Shown piece by piece: positions 35,801-48,788 of a DNA stretch of 64,000 nucleotides. A program made the translations under genes and the position numbers. Positions within the stretch are counted from its first letter, which is position 1. Every line of letters starts with the position of its first letter. The notes beneath the pieces were generated by a model. The model was given only the letters and a program-made list of their open reading frames with translations. It was not told the DNA's origin and did no database searches. Source of the stretch: Centrapalus pauciflorus (lineage: Eukaryota > Streptophyta > Magnoliopsida > Asterales > Asteraceae); contig JAANYP010004780.1 of the NCBI GenBank assembly GCA_020465985.1, forward strand, positions 116,135 to 180,134, written 5' to 3'.

Positions 35801-37821
35801 TGAAGGTAGAGCCTCGAAAGACGGCGTGCTGGGGCATGGACTTTATTAACAGAGCTTCCATGCTCTGCAACTACCGAGTAAAGACCAACTTCAACAGCCG
35901 CAGCTTCTTTGAGCTCGTTTTCAAGAATTTGTATTCTCCGTTCCAAATCTCGTACCTTGCTTACGTCTTTGGTTTCATTGCTCATCAAGCTCCTTCCACC
36001 ATTTGAGCCATGCACACCAACATTTTTTAATTTCCCTATATATTTGTTAGTCCTGACGGATCCATTGCTAAATCCTGAATCAGACAAAGAACAAACAGAC
36101 TTCACGTTCTTTAATCTATCAGCATCAGATCCAAAATCTCCAATCATTTGACTTTCGCATCCACTTTGACTTGCAGCTGAATCCTTCAGTTGTATACAAA
36201 ATTTTTCATTATGTAACTCATGGACTGGTGAGTCCATGACCTTTTTAGTGTCATTCTTACCAATAGTGGTCTTTTCCAGAACATTCTCATGCAGATTGAC
36301 GTAGGCATCGTTCCTTGAGTTAGCATTTAGCTCTTTGTTTGTTCCATAATTTGCAATAAACGACTTCGATTGTTTCAACCTATAAGATTCTTCTTTTTGG
36401 GGGAGCATTGTTAATCTTGAGTCATGGAGATGTAAAGTGGTATGAGCATTCTCTAGTTCAGAATAAAAATCTGTAGATGATAAGATCCGTGAGCTTTCCT
36501 CCAATGAAGTGTCTGCTTCAGAGATCGAATCAGCAACCCAGTTATCTTTAACCAAGATTTCTTGATCATTACCCTTTCCAGAACTTCCACATATGGCCTC
36601 AGATACGTTCTGCAATTGACTTTCACCAAATAGATTTAGTACCAAATGTTGACATGCCACAACTAGCCCAAAGGAAGGTCTAAATGGACTGTACGGATGG
36701 GTCATCTGTCAGGCCAAATTTCCATCATTTGGGACACTGGTTTTAACTTCTCCCTATTTTTTAAAGGTTTTATTTAAATCCTCTTTTATTAGTTTCAATG
36801 TAAATCATGTAAAATCAGGAATTTTCACTAAAAAGTAATTCAGTCGCCATCTGCCCATCTTTGTTAGAGAACATCAGTTTTTAGGCATATAACTTTGACT
36901 TTTGATTTTACTTGTCGTAAATAGCAACAATGTATATAAAGGACTCATTCTATGCCTAGATAATGAGTTCTGTAATATATCGATTTCCTCTAACAAGATG
37001 TGTTCCTAGTTGTTTGCTAGACGTTATCTAGATAATTTCTAACCTGCAAGAATTTCTGCATTAGTGCATATAGATATAATCAAAGAGAAAGCAAATTCTA
37101 GTACCTCTCGTTGAGGAATCAAATTCCCGTAGGATCCAAAAGTTGAAGAACCAGCAGCCATTGAAGACTCGGAGGAAATATCATCATCAGTAATGGAGGC
37201 AGTATCAGCTTCCTCAGCATACTCTTCGTTCATCAAAGCAGAAACAGACTCAGTGCGGTTCTTCTCCGTTGATCCTTCTCTGATTAAACACTCCCTACAT
37301 GAAGACCTCACATGACTATTTCTCTCAATGGTCTGGATTTTAACAAAGAGCATAGGTTGAGCCATGTTACCAAAAGTTCTCTTGCTATTCATAGGCACAC
37401 TGATCGTCAAACTCTCTTCAACAATACCGTACTCTGCAAAGTCTAATATTGCACTAGCCAACAGCTGTCCTTTTACCGTCTTGTCCCTTCGAGGTTCATA
37501 CATATTAAACTCTATACAATTCCTTAAGAAAGTTTCATTGTCCCCAACCTTAACGGACATGGCCCTTGATAATGTCACATGGACCCTAAAAGACTCGTTA
37601 AATTCAATCTTACCATCACCAACACTCAAACCAGATGCAATTGACGGAACAACTGCCTTCGTAGACCCTGTTTTGTCACCATGTTCCCATTGTATCAATG
37701 CAGATCTAAGTGAACGCAATGACTGAGATGGAGGCCATGGTTTAATCTCTACAATATTGATAATGTAATCAAGCTGGACATACGGGCTCTTCCTATTTCT
37801 CGTTTTCAATCCCAATACCAT
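32838..37821 (-). CDS. NT-C2 (EEIG1/EHBP1-type) and DIL-like domain protein, 1019 residues
   Basis: Eight coding exons on the minus strand: 37821-37105, 36705-35702, 35624-35324, 35049-34831, 34742-34569, 34359-34165, 34060-33947, 33173-32838. All have GT-AG introns and together keep one frame (3060 nt). A further intron lies in the 5' leader (38333-37841). Residues 1 to about 155 form an N-terminal C2 domain of the EEIG1/EHBP1 type (MVLGLKTRNRKSPYVQLDY..., KIEFNESFRVHVTLSR). Next come a low-complexity acidic and serine-rich stretch, a short coiled coil near 490-520 (VRDLERRIQILENELKEAA), then a dilute/myosin-tail-like region from about 560 (LTFWLSNSIVLRAII; MEQCIARLDVAMFNAILR). Plants have a small uncharacterised family with this layout; membrane or cytoskeletal linkage is inferred from the domains only. 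The gene seems intact. Confidence 0.92.
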
Positions 37822-37840
37822 TTTTGCTTGAGGAATTTTT

Positions 37841-38333
37841 CTGTTGAATATGAAAATTGAGAAAAAAAAAAAGAGAGGCAGAATCATTACAACTCGTACC
37901 AAAACATACAAAACTAATTATAGTTTAAACCATGGCTAGTTAGTAATTTTAAGTTCATCTCAATCATCGGTCTTCCCAGTTCCCACTCCCTATTGTTTGT
38001 CATTTTGATCCAAATTATCAAAATGATCCAAATTATCAGAAAAAATAAAAATCATAATGACTTTTACCATACATTCACAACTGATTACAGCCTAAACGAA
38101 CATCCAAACACCCACCCCCCCCCCCCAATTTCACATGCCAATAAGCTTCTTCCATATGTTTCTTAATCAATGTATTTTCACTAATTTTCCCTAATTAGAA
38201 TTTAGAAATCAAAAAGGGATTAATCAAGCATTATCAATAAATCCATGAAACCTAAGAATTAAGCAAAAAAAAAAGGTAAAAATGAACGATACAAGTTCCA
38301 ACGATCGTAGTGAGTGAACTGTAAGCTTATTAC
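37841..38333 (-). other. 5' leader intron of the NT-C2 gene
   Basis: On the minus strand the donor is GAAGCTCAG|GTAATAAG and the acceptor ATATTCAACAG|AAAAATTCC, 19 bases before the start codon. A C-rich run (about 38113-38127) lies inside. Confidence 0.6.
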
Positions 38334-38339
38334 CTGAGC

Positions 38340-39452
38340 TTCCCCCGGAATATGCAGAAATCAGCACAGATTACAGTAGATGATCACAATAGCTTCACAT
38401 CAACAACTTCAGCATCAAAAAATACCTCACTAGAACATAAACACATTACAATGCATGATCGAATACAGGAAAATGAAGTAAAATAACAAGAAATATAAGA
38501 AATGTCAATAGATTAAACAAAATCCTTTACGATTAATGGAGGATTTATGAAAAACTTACATAAAATTAAGCGTTTCAGAAATGGGTGAAATGTGGACAAA
38601 AAAGTAAAGGCCGTTTCGTGCATGTGATATGCTCGATTCCCTACGGAGACCATTCTGAAGTTCACGAATTTTTAATCATACCTCAAAAGGAATGTAATAT
38701 TTGACTTTCAGTCCCTAAGGTTTTATGTTTGCTAAAGTAGAACCTTTAAAATCAGAAGTTATTACTTTATAGCTTAAAAGTTAAAATTGTTGAAAAAAGT
38801 TGTCACCTTGGTCGAATATAGATTATATATTTGATGGAATCAATTGTAAGGAACCTTCTTTGGGAGAAATATTACAACAATAATTAATAAAATTTTATCC
38901 TTTTATATTATAAAATACAATTAAAAAATATGTATGCATATTCTTCCACAAGAACACTATCAATAAAATTATATAGTTATGTAAATTAAAAAATATATAT
39001 AATTTTACCAATAAAGATTATAGAAACAATATGAAAAGACGCATGAAAATTGAAATGCTCTTGTCCTAAGCTACAACTTTCATAGGATTTAAAATGAAAT
39101 ATCCTTTAATAACATTCGACTATTCGAGTACATATATAAACCATTTGCCGATTCTTGATGATGTAATTTAGTCGTTGATAAGTGTGTGCTAATTGTTCAA
39201 CCATACAAGTCTTCTTAATTATTTTAAGGTCTTAAATTATACATCTAATTAATCAGTGAGTTGTTTAAACTTTAAATTACACTGTGTAGTTTTGATAAAC
39301 ACATTTTATAATCATTGTTCTAATGATGCTAGATAGTTATGAAAATTTTGATTGTTTTGCATGAAAATTGTATATGTATTTTTTAAATTAGTATATATTT
39401 TATTTGGAAAAATATATAGTTACATTAATCATGCAAACGAATCCTACTGTTA
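38340..39452. other. Upstream region of the NT-C2 gene and intergenic sequence
   Basis: Contains the presumed promoter of the NT-C2 gene on the minus strand; no convincing TATA box singled out. The rest is AT-rich with no coding. Confidence 0.35.
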
Positions 39453-39610
39453 GGAGAGGTGTTTTACACAACAAAATTCTGTCATACACAACAACTTTAT
39501 ATGAAATGAATATTCTATCCTTATTTGAAGTAAATAAAATTATTAGTAAGAATAAGGTAGTTTTTAGATTATTATGAATGGTAAATTTTTATTGTATACA
39601 AATCATCATC
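39453..39610. mobile_element. MITE of the TTTGTACACAA family
   Basis: GAGGTGTTTTACACAACAAA ... TCATACACAACAAC at left and TTTATTGTATACAAATCATC at right correspond to the two ends of the element at 25253. Diverged copy. Confidence 0.5.
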
Positions 39611-40192
39611 ATACTATTAATTTTTTTATTTTCAGATCAATGGTTATATTTTATAAATTAAATAACGATCTATGTGATTTAATGGATTTATTATGTAATT
39701 ATCAAAAGGGTTTATTTTTGAAAAAAAACATGTTTTTACTTTTTTTGTGTTTTCGTCCTGTCACATTATTTTTTCTTAAAAAAAACCTCAAGTTCAGTGA
39801 AATTTGGCTAATAGATACCAGTATTCAGGTTTTAATAAACTCGGTTTACCAGTTAGAAGTGGACTCTAATAGTCAAATTTCACAAAACTAAAAAAAATTA
39901 ATTTGAGAACTTTTCTTAAAAAATTAATATTAAGATCTGAAAACACAAAAAAACCATGAACAAACCTTTATAAAAAAAAAAAAAAGGAGAGATAATGTTG
40001 TGTTTTTAAGAGGAAAAAGGAAGTGCTTTGTTGTGGGGCATAAAAAATTAAAAATAGTAATGAGAACATGAGAGAGTAGGAATGTAATTATGTCGTAAAA
40101 TTAAGAGGAGTTAAAATGTATGATTGTAGAAATAATGAGGGGGTAATGGGGTCGTTGAAAATTGTTGTGTAACGGAGCGTGTAATTCACGCT

Positions 40193-40351
40193 CTAGTTCC
40201 TCCAAGAAGACGACGACGCAAGTGCTCGCCTACCGAGAAATGTTACAACGGTTGAGACGGTGGTGGACGCCACCTTTCTTGTACGGTTGTCGCTACCGTC
40301 GTAGAGCGCGTGGTCCTCACCTACAACTTTTATGACTTCCAATTCATCAAC
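40193..40351 (-). other. GC-rich open stretch, possible captured exon
   Basis: On the minus strand 52 codons read VDELEVIKVVGEDHALYDGS and onward to a run ending LASSSSWRN before TAG. CG-rich codons contrast sharply with the neighbourhood. No start codon or family recognised; the right flank (40370-40508) is a MITE of the TTTGTACACAA family. Confidence 0.3.
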
Positions 40352-40369
40352 TAGATGTCAACCGGTTTT

Positions 40370-40508
40370 TGACCAACAATGTCATTACATAACGTCGTAT
40401 CTATCCTTAAAAATAACTTTTAAATACTTCCATGATAAAAAAAAATTAGTTTTGACTATATAATTGTTGTGTATAGCAAAATGTTATTGTGTACAAATCA
40501 CTTCCCAT
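40370..40508. mobile_element. MITE of the TTTGTACACAA family (partial)
   Basis: The right end TTGTTGTGTATAGCAAAATG ... GTGTACAAATCACTTCCC is nearly identical to that of 25253-25431. The left end is degraded. Confidence 0.5.
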
Positions 40509-42909
40509 CTATAAATGGTTTTTAAGTTATTCTTTATACATATCTTGAGCTTAAAATTCATAAAACATCAACTTGATACTTTAATTAATCACAAAGCTCA
40601 ATTTTTCTAGATAAAATTTGATTAGATATGTATATATTTAGAAAAGGTATTGAAAAACTCTCGAGGCAGACCATTAAATACGTGAACTCAACTCTTTAAT
40701 ATTTTCGACTTTCAAGCACGATTTTTTGGGTTTCAGTTCAAAATCAAGCTCGTTAAAAGCTCAACTTGATCTAGCTGAGTTAGAGAGTTGTTCAATAAAG
40801 CTCAACGCATTTGGAGTCCTATCTTAAAATACAAAAACCCATTTGAAAGTTTTTATTTTTTTTTTCCTATAGAGACTTGAGAAGTTCTTTTCATAATTCT
40901 TAATTTGATTGTCAATACTTTAAAACTTACAAATAAATGACGCTCAACTAGAGTGTTTAAGGGGTTATTCACATTGGTATAATATGACGTTGTTTGTTTT
41001 TTAAGAGGTTAAATGTCTGAAGTCTGAAATTAAGAGGAGGCCTTAACATCTAAAATTAAGAGACTCTTAATTTTAATTAATACAATTCTCATCCTTTTAA
41101 AAATCAGAGGAAATTTCAGAGGTTTCAACCTCTTTAAGTCTGAATTTAAGCAAACAATCGTAAATTTATTATAGATCTGAACTTTAGACTTCAGACGTTT
41201 TTAAGAGACTATTAATGAAAAACAAATGAGTCCTTAGATTTACAAGTTTGAGTAGCATTAGGCTTGTAAAGCTCAAAACGAGCTTAGCTCGTTAAAACCT
41301 TACTCAAAAATTAGCTTGAGTGGCTCAAACTTGTCTTGACTCAAATCAATTTACAAGTCAGTTTCAAATATTATACTATTAAATAGATACATGAAAATGG
41401 TATTGATTTTACCTAACGTCTTAAGTTAAATACAAATTAAAGCAATTAAGAACATTAATTATTAAAAGAATTATGTTACATTTGTTAATCATGTTATTCT
41501 TTGACTATATACTTGGATAGAGTGGTATATCCACCAATCTCATATTAATTTTTCAACCCAAATAAATACGGCAAAATTATTAAAACGCATTTAGTAATAT
41601 ATTATGACTTAATTTAATGTATTATTTTTATTTTTCTGAAAAGATATTGTAGCATATGTATAGAAATTAATTAACTGTGAATCTATTGATTAACTGGGCG
41701 ACTTTATTTTATTACTATAAAGATTTTAAGTAAATTATCACTAAATAGTAAATACCATGGGTGACTAAAATAGGACTCTAAAGGCCTTGATTCTACTCTC
41801 TTGGGCCTCGTGGCGACCTGGCCTATTCGAAGCTACTTATGGGCCTCTTACACCATACATATTGATATAGCTTCTTATTATTTACAACTTTTACAATGAT
41901 ATCTTTCTAAAGAACATTTTTCTCAAAACTTTAATATAAAATGATCCAAAAGAATTGTGTATTATGCTGTATGAGTGAATTGGGATTCTGTTTAATGACA
42001 ATTTTTATAATTATCTGTTTTTGAAAACATTAATGTATTTTTTTTATTGTCATATTAAAATGAATAAATCTGAAGAGTGTTTGGCATTAAGAATGTGTAT
42101 TTCTACTTTTAGCGTTACATGAAATCCTATTCCTCGGAACCTAGAAATAGGATTTCTTGCTTCTTCCAAATGCAAAAAAATAAATAAATAAACATTTTAT
42201 TTTTGAAAACCTAATGTTATATATTAAGCACCAAACACTCTTTTAGTAACCCTCAAATCCCAATGTTATACTTTTAACATTGTCAAACTTTAAATGGGTA
42301 TCCACTACTAGGAAATAAACATTGCAACATGTATAACCTACTTAATTTATAATAAATAAAAGGATAAATTTTGTAATTATCATTTAAAACTTGTAAAATA
42401 TCATATGTAACAAAGACATTTTAGAACATTGTACTTTAAGTAATTTGTGTATTGAAAATTTCTATTTTTAGTATATTGTGATGATATTTTATAAGTTTTA
42501 AAAGGTATATATAATTTTTATTTTCAAATAATAATAATAAGACTTGTATTTAAAGGATAGTAGGACACCAAATACAGTTGACGTACAATCATATACAAAT
42601 TCATAAAAGAAAAAAAAAAGTTTAAAACGTTTTATAATAATTGATTTTTAATATATGTAATTAATCAAATGATAATATAAAGAGGTGAGGATTGTTGGGG
42701 ACCAATATATTGCTTAAAGTAATACTAAATATTGCATTAGTAGTATCTTCAAGTTGAATTCAAAATGGATGTGGAGGGTTTTTGCTTGAACAAGGAACCA
42801 ACCCCGCCCCACAAAGCCCCACCCGAATCCATTTTCTCATAAATAATGTCTCTTAAACAAAAACTAAATAACTTTGTGTTGAATTTTAATACATGTAATT
42901 GAGTTATTA
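40509..42909. other. Intergenic sequence with a possible small MITE
   Basis: GACGTTGTTTGTTTTTTAAG (from 40986) and, reversed, GGACTCATTTGTTTTTC (to 41233) look like ends of a 250-bp MITE. AGCTCGTTAAAA-type repeats occur at 40740 and 41290. Otherwise nothing; no genes. Confidence 0.35.
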
Positions 42910-43219
42910 GGTGACGTTTGGTTTACGGAATGTAAATCGAAGGAATTGAAAATTAAATTTTAGTTGTTAGTGTGTTTGATGGTGTGGGTAAACATATAGT
43001 CTTTAGTATTGGTTTAATAATATACGTTGGAATTTAGTTCATGTATGTGTTGGAATCTAATTCATGTTTGAGTTTTAAGAAATGTTAGATTCCTATAAAC
43101 AAGGAATTTGATGTCAAACAAACAAAATTTATCTCTTTATCTTTGTCAGCAAAATTTCCAAAGAAACTGAATTTGAATTCTATTTCCTTCGAATTCCATT
43201 CCGTGAATCAAACGTCATC
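42910..43219. mobile_element. PIF/Harbinger MITE, 310 bp, TTA target
   Basis: Ends GGTGACGTTTGGTTTACGG and (reverse complement) GATGACGTTTGATTCACGG, flanked by TTA at 42907-42909 and 43220-43222. Confidence 0.8.
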
Positions 43220-43355
43220 TTAGTGGTCTGGAAATATAAACTAATTTAAGATGATTTCATAATTTAATTCTCATTAATTTCAACAATCTAAAGGTTATGT
43301 GTTCTTATGATAGAATCTAATTTTATAAAAGTGCAGGATATTTTCAAGACATTAA

Positions 43356-43659
43356 GTGGGCGTTTGGTTCGCGGATTTCTTGGGATTTGCATTTAAAATC
43401 CGGTGTTTGGTTCGCAGATTTCAGTAATGATTTAAAATCCCAGGATTTCTTAAATCCCTTCTTTCTTTGTTATTTAAAAACTCAGCCCCTCCTAGGATTA
43501 TAAATCCCAGTTGCCTTGCATTCTTCATATTAGCAAATTTTTTCTATAACATAATGCAGATTTTTTGACAAAATCCTGACAAATTCAAATGCTGCACAAT
43601 GCAAATCCTTTGACAAAATGCAAATCCCAGATAAAAAAATATGCGAACCAAACGCCCCC
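43356..43659. mobile_element. PIF/Harbinger MITE copy A, TAA target
   Basis: Ends GTGGGCGTTTGGTTCGCGG and (reverse complement) GGGGGCGTTTGGTTCGCAT, flanked by TAA on both sides. The same element lies at 48789-49103. Confidence 0.85.
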
Positions 43660-43880
43660 TAAGTTTACAAAGTTTAATGATCAAAATCAAAGAAAGTTTT
43701 GGTATGATGAAAAGTATTGATATTTTATATTAACCAATTTTAAGTATTTATTCGAAATGACATTTCATAAAAATCTGAAAGACGCCATTTGAGACTCATA
43801 ATGACTAATTTCATGACCGACATACAGAATTCGAACTATATAGCCCACAATCAAATAGTGTGTGTAATGATTTGATCTTA

Positions 43881-43976
43881 GGGGTTGTTTGTTTACTTTT
43901 TAATGGAATCATTAAGAAGTCATTCAAAGGTAAAAATACTTTTAATGGTTTCATTAAGAGGTAAACAAACAAGGTC
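43881..43976. mobile_element. Very short PIF/Harbinger MITE, 96 bp
   Basis: Ends GGGGTTGTTTGTTTACTTTT and (reverse complement) GACCTTGTTTGTTTACCTCT, flanked by TTA at 43878-43880 and 43977-43979. Confidence 0.7.
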
Positions 43977-43979
43977 TTA

Positions 43980-45249
43980 GTCTCTATTATGCATTCAGTG
44001 TCACTGATTATTATACATTACAAGAACCATTTTATAAAAATCTAAACAACTATCTAAATCTAAACACCAAGTAGAATTTGCTATATATTTGTTTGGTTAA
44101 TGTTTGGTTAGGATTTGAAATATTGGGGAAATTAGGAAATTCAAAGAGTTAGTTGGGGACAGTTATTATGGTTTAGAAACTTAGTGCTCCATCAACTACT
44201 TTTACCAATATTCTTTTATGGATCACAATCTTATGATTATGTTATATAATCTTATTCTAATGAAAACTATAATCGCATTTTTTAAGTAATTCGAATTTTT
44301 TAGATTTTTAAAAAACACTTTGTTTTCTTTTCTTCACATATAATTCACCTTTTTTTTAAAAAAAAATATGATACTTCAAGCACATGTTTGCTTCATGATC
44401 CCAATTATTTTACTGTGTTGAAACTTTAGGTTAAAAAGAATACAAATTATATTTTATTTAAAATAGTATCAAAATAGATGGTTGAATTAATTTAGTATTC
44501 AAAAACACTTGTTAAATAATTTATATTATAATACTTTATAACCCTTACATTTAAGTGATTTAACATACACTAAACATCATAATCTATCTTTCTCAATCAA
44601 ATGTGCTAAACATTAAATTTCAATTCTATCAAATGTTATTTCACAAACCAAGTACAACATTAATGTTAGTCATTTTTCAAACCTATAAAATAACATATGT
44701 ATTATTAAAAGACAATTGTAGATGCCCTTCCTTAAAAATACTTTTTGAATATTGTTTATTCACAATCATGTTTAAATTAACAAAACAAAACTACTTCTAA
44801 AAAAATCACACACAAACACACTTGAAAACTAAGTGAAAGTTTCAATGAGTTGTCCACCATTTAAATTAAATGTGTGTGAATGATCAATCGTTCACACGAA
44901 ATTTCTTGCATTCGCATGATTTATCTTTCGAATCATAATAAATAGATGTATGATCCTTTTAGTGAATATTATTATAATATTTGTTTTTACATGTTCATGT
45001 ATAAAAAATAAAAAAATTTAAGGTTCTTCCGGTACACTAGATTTTTAAAGAAACTTATATAAATTGTAATTGTAGTTTCTATTTTCTTTTTTATTGAGTA
45101 TATAATTTTGGTTACATTTTAAATAAAATTAAAATGAAGTATACATTGTCTTAGTTAGTCTAGTCTAATAAATAGTAATAACTATTATTATATTATTATT
45201 GAAAGGAAGCATCGGAAAATAAATCGTTAACTAATCTTTATAAGGGTAT
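43980..45249. other. Intergenic AT-rich sequence
   Basis: No coding and no clear element ends. Confidence 0.4.
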
Positions 45250-45352
45250 ATATTTTTCTAACATACACAACAATGTACAATTATATCTTGATAAAAATTC
45301 ATAAAATCTATGTTGTTATGGATGACAAAAAGTTATTGCGTAAAGATTACCT
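45250..45352. mobile_element. Diverged MITE of the TTTGTACACAA family
   Basis: CATACACAACAATGTACAAT at left and GTTGTTATGGATGACAAAAA at right resemble the two arms of 25253-25431. Heavily diverged, directly beside the Mutator-like element. Confidence 0.35.
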
Positions 45353-45361
45353 TTCTAATTA

Positions 45362-47456
45362 GGGCAAATCACCAAAAATAGTAACAAGTTTTGACGTTTT
45401 TATCATTAATAGTAACATTATTTATTTTTTATCATTTATAGTAACAACTTTTTATTTTTCTATCAATAATAGTAATTGGTGACATGGAAACCTGTTTAGC
45501 AGGTCACCAACTTTTCAGTTATCAAAAATAGTAACATTTTTTTATATTTTTATCAATAATAGTAACATATCGAATTAAAACATAATTTTTTTTATTTTAT
45601 TAAGTTTTCTAATATTTCTTAAACACCAAAATAAACCAAATTTATATTCAGAATATTTTCGGATAGATAATATTCGATTATTTACTCACAATTATATATA
45701 ATATGAATGAAAAAAAAATACTATGACTCATTTCAATTTTCACTTTTTCCAAGTAAAAAACTATGAACCATCTTTTTCTTAGTTTTTCCGAATAAAATAA
45801 TACAAATCATTCTATTTTTTAGTTTTTTCCAATTTAAATGGGTAATAGTTTTTTTTTTATAAAAAAAACGAAAAATCAAAATAAGTCTAATATTTTTCAT
45901 TAATAAAACTATAAACCACAATGAGTCATGGTTTTTCCATTCATAGAAAAACTAAAAAATGAATGGATCGCAATAATTTTTCATTCGTAGTACTTTTCAT
46001 TTGGAATAAAAACTTACAAATTGTTTGGTTTCTTTAATAAATTCCACATTCAACTTTTGGTTTTCTCGAATGAAAAACTATGACCAAATCATGTTTTAGA
46101 TTTTTTTACAAAAAACTATAATTTATTTTGATTTTTCGTACAAAATAATTGAAACTCATTTATTTTTGTGTTTTTAACAACGAAAACAACTATGAAGTAT
46201 TACAGTTTATAGTTTTCCCGAATAAAAAATATTACAACCCATAAAAACGATACATAACCACTTGCAAACACTTGTTAAACCAATTTTCATCATTTAGCAG
46301 CTTATAACACAATCAACTCATTTAAATTGGAGGTTTCTTACCTTCCCAAGTTAAAGAATACCCCAAGCCAAGATGAAGATGAATTTCACAGCTCAATTTG
46401 ACCAATTTTTTCCCCTTCTGTTAGATCTTACAAACACACATAACACTTCTCAATTGGTTTTGGAATGAATGAAAAGTAAGCATAAAGTTAAACGTGTTAT
46501 ACACATAAACATATCGTTTATAGCACGTGTTTGACACCGATACCCAACCCCGTTATCAATATTCCCATTTAATTTTGTGGTCTCATAATCATTAATAATC
46601 TGCTAGAATTATAACCCGGTGAAATTTATACTCGACCCCGACACATGTTCATTCCATTAATCGTCATACCATTACCCCAACGCAATATTAATAATTTAAT
46701 TAACCAATAAATTAAATCCACGTAATATTTTTGAAAGACGGGGTGTTACAATTTTCAACAACAAAAAAAATTATGAATAATCGTGGTTTATAGTTTTCTG
46801 CTTGAAAAAAATTGCAACCAATTTTTATTTTTAGTTTGTTATATTAAAAAAACTACAACCCATTTAGATCGAAAAAACTAAATACCAAAATAGTTCATAT
46901 TATTTTGTTGGGAAAAACTAAGAAGAGAATGATTCATAGTTTTTTCGTTTGGAAAAAGTGAAATTGAAATGATTCGTAGTATTTTTTTGTTCATATTATA
47001 TATAATTGTGAATAAATAATCAAATATTATCTAATCGCAATTAAATATTCAGAATATATATTAAAATTTTATAAGGTTATGAAAAAATAAAAATTGTAAA
47101 TAAATAAATTTAATGAAATTAAAAAAATAGCCACTAAAGATATTAGTAATGTAATTAAATAAATTGGAACATAATTGAGTTTATTTTGTTGTTTATGAAA
47201 TCTTAGAAAAACGTAAAAAATAAAAAAAGTTTGGTTTAATTTGATATGTTACTGTTATTGATAAAAATATGGAAAATTGTTACTATTTTTGATAACTGAA
47301 AAGTTGTTGGTGACCTGCTAAACAAGTTTGCAGGTCACCAATTACTATTATTGATAGAAAAATAAAAAGTTGTTACTATAAATGATAAAAAAATAAATAA
47401 TGTAACTATTAATGATAAAAATGTCAAAACTTGTTACTATTTTTGGTAATTTGGCC
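45362..47456. mobile_element. Mutator-like element with perfect 9-bp target duplication
   Basis: Left GGGCAAATCACCAAAAATAG, right (reverse complement) GGCCAAATTACCAAAAATAG. Perfect flanks TTCTAATTA at 45353-45361 and 47457-47465. Arms of about 200 bp include matching ACCTGTTTAGCAGGTCACC-like blocks. The interior consists of degenerate GAAAAACTATGAACCA repeats and an LTR-like piece. Confidence 0.85.
46250..46749 (-). mobile_element. LTR-like fragment inside the Mutator-like element
   Basis: Read on the minus strand it starts TGTAACACCCCGTCTTTC, a gypsy-type LTR start. Composition differs from the surrounding arm repeats. The other end and a target duplication were not found, so the extent is approximate. 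Confidence 0.45.
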
Positions 47457-47889
47457 TTCTAATTATAATGAAACATTGTTATAGTGTGTCTCTAATAAGG
47501 ATTAAAAAATTTACTCTTTGATATTTAAATATCTAAAATGAATCATTGCTAAAATGAATATTTAAAATGAGCCTCATCATATCTATTCAATATTTAAAAC
47601 GAGAAATTCTTAAAATGAGCCTTTAATCAATATTAAAAATGAATAGTATCTCTTGATATTTAATTGATATTTTAAATTTAATATTGTTAAATGAATAATT
47701 AATTAATATTCAAAACGAGATATTGCTAAAGGAAACATTTTGATATTATTTGTATTTTTAGTAGTTCATTGGATTTAAGTTTAATTCAATACTACAAACA
47801 TAAATTATTATAGTTTGATATATAATTTAGCTATGTGTTTAAACATGATGTAATAAGTTAACCTAGAATTTTTTTTAATCAATTCTGGT

Positions 47890-48660
47890 TTCAACAGAAA
47901 ACGATGATCTTGAAATTAATAGTTTAAGGGCTCTCAACTTATCGCTCTTGCAAAATGATGGTGAACTGGTAGATATTTCAAACAAATTCAAACTTGTTAT
48001 GAAAAAAAAAGGTGATTATTGCCTTGCATGAATTCAAAGGAAAGTGTCTTGTGGATCGATCCATTGGAGTCGAAAATTAAGGGATCTTGGAGCTCCATAG
48101 CTTCGATAAAAAAGAAAGTAGAAGATTATAATAACGATCTGAGTTTGCTATTTCAAACAATTTTTTCGCCAAGAATTGATGGCTGACATTGGATGACAGA
48201 TAACTCCTAATTGCATCGTTGAGATTTGATTTTGACGATATATCTGCAATGCCCTCTCATAAGATACAAACATTATAGATTAAATCAGTCTTCCTAGTAA
48301 GATAAATGTCTTTGCTCGGAAACTTCATCATAGAAGGTTGCCAACTTATTGTAATTTGGCAAATAGAGGTATTAATATACAAGATGTTAATTGCTCGTTG
48401 TGCGAGGAGCTTCCGAATGTGAGAATTACTTTATTCCAAGAATACGGAATAGCTAAGGAGTTGTTATTGGAATTTTGAAGGTGATAGGGGTTAGTGACCC
48501 TGCAGATGGTCAGGGAAGCTCTAATAATGTGAGTTTGTAGAGGAGTTGTTGGGAAACTATTTCAGCATCGACTTTCACTCTTTGTTGGATGATGTGGAAT
48601 ATACGAAACTCAGGTCACAACCCGAGGGGGAGGAAGGGTTTAGTGTTTCAAAATCCGACC
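47890..48660 (+). pseudogene. LINE (L1-type) reverse-transcriptase zinc-binding region, degenerate
   Basis: In one frame (48290-48478) it reads LPSKINVFARKLHHRRLPTY, then NLANRGI and CSLCEELPNV, the pattern of the zf-RVT region at the end of plant L1 ORF2. Upstream, in another frame, WDPLESKIKGSWSSIASIKK fits the segment that precedes it. Frameshifts and stops separate the pieces, so it is dead and truncated at both ends. Confidence 0.8.
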
Positions 48661-48788
48661 CAAACATTTTTATCACACATTCTAAACCCAATACATTTGT
48701 AATATATTTTTTAACATATTTCTAATAAAGTTTCCATCATAGATTCAATATTTTAAAGTTGTTTTCTTCTCAAGACTATGTAAAGCTA

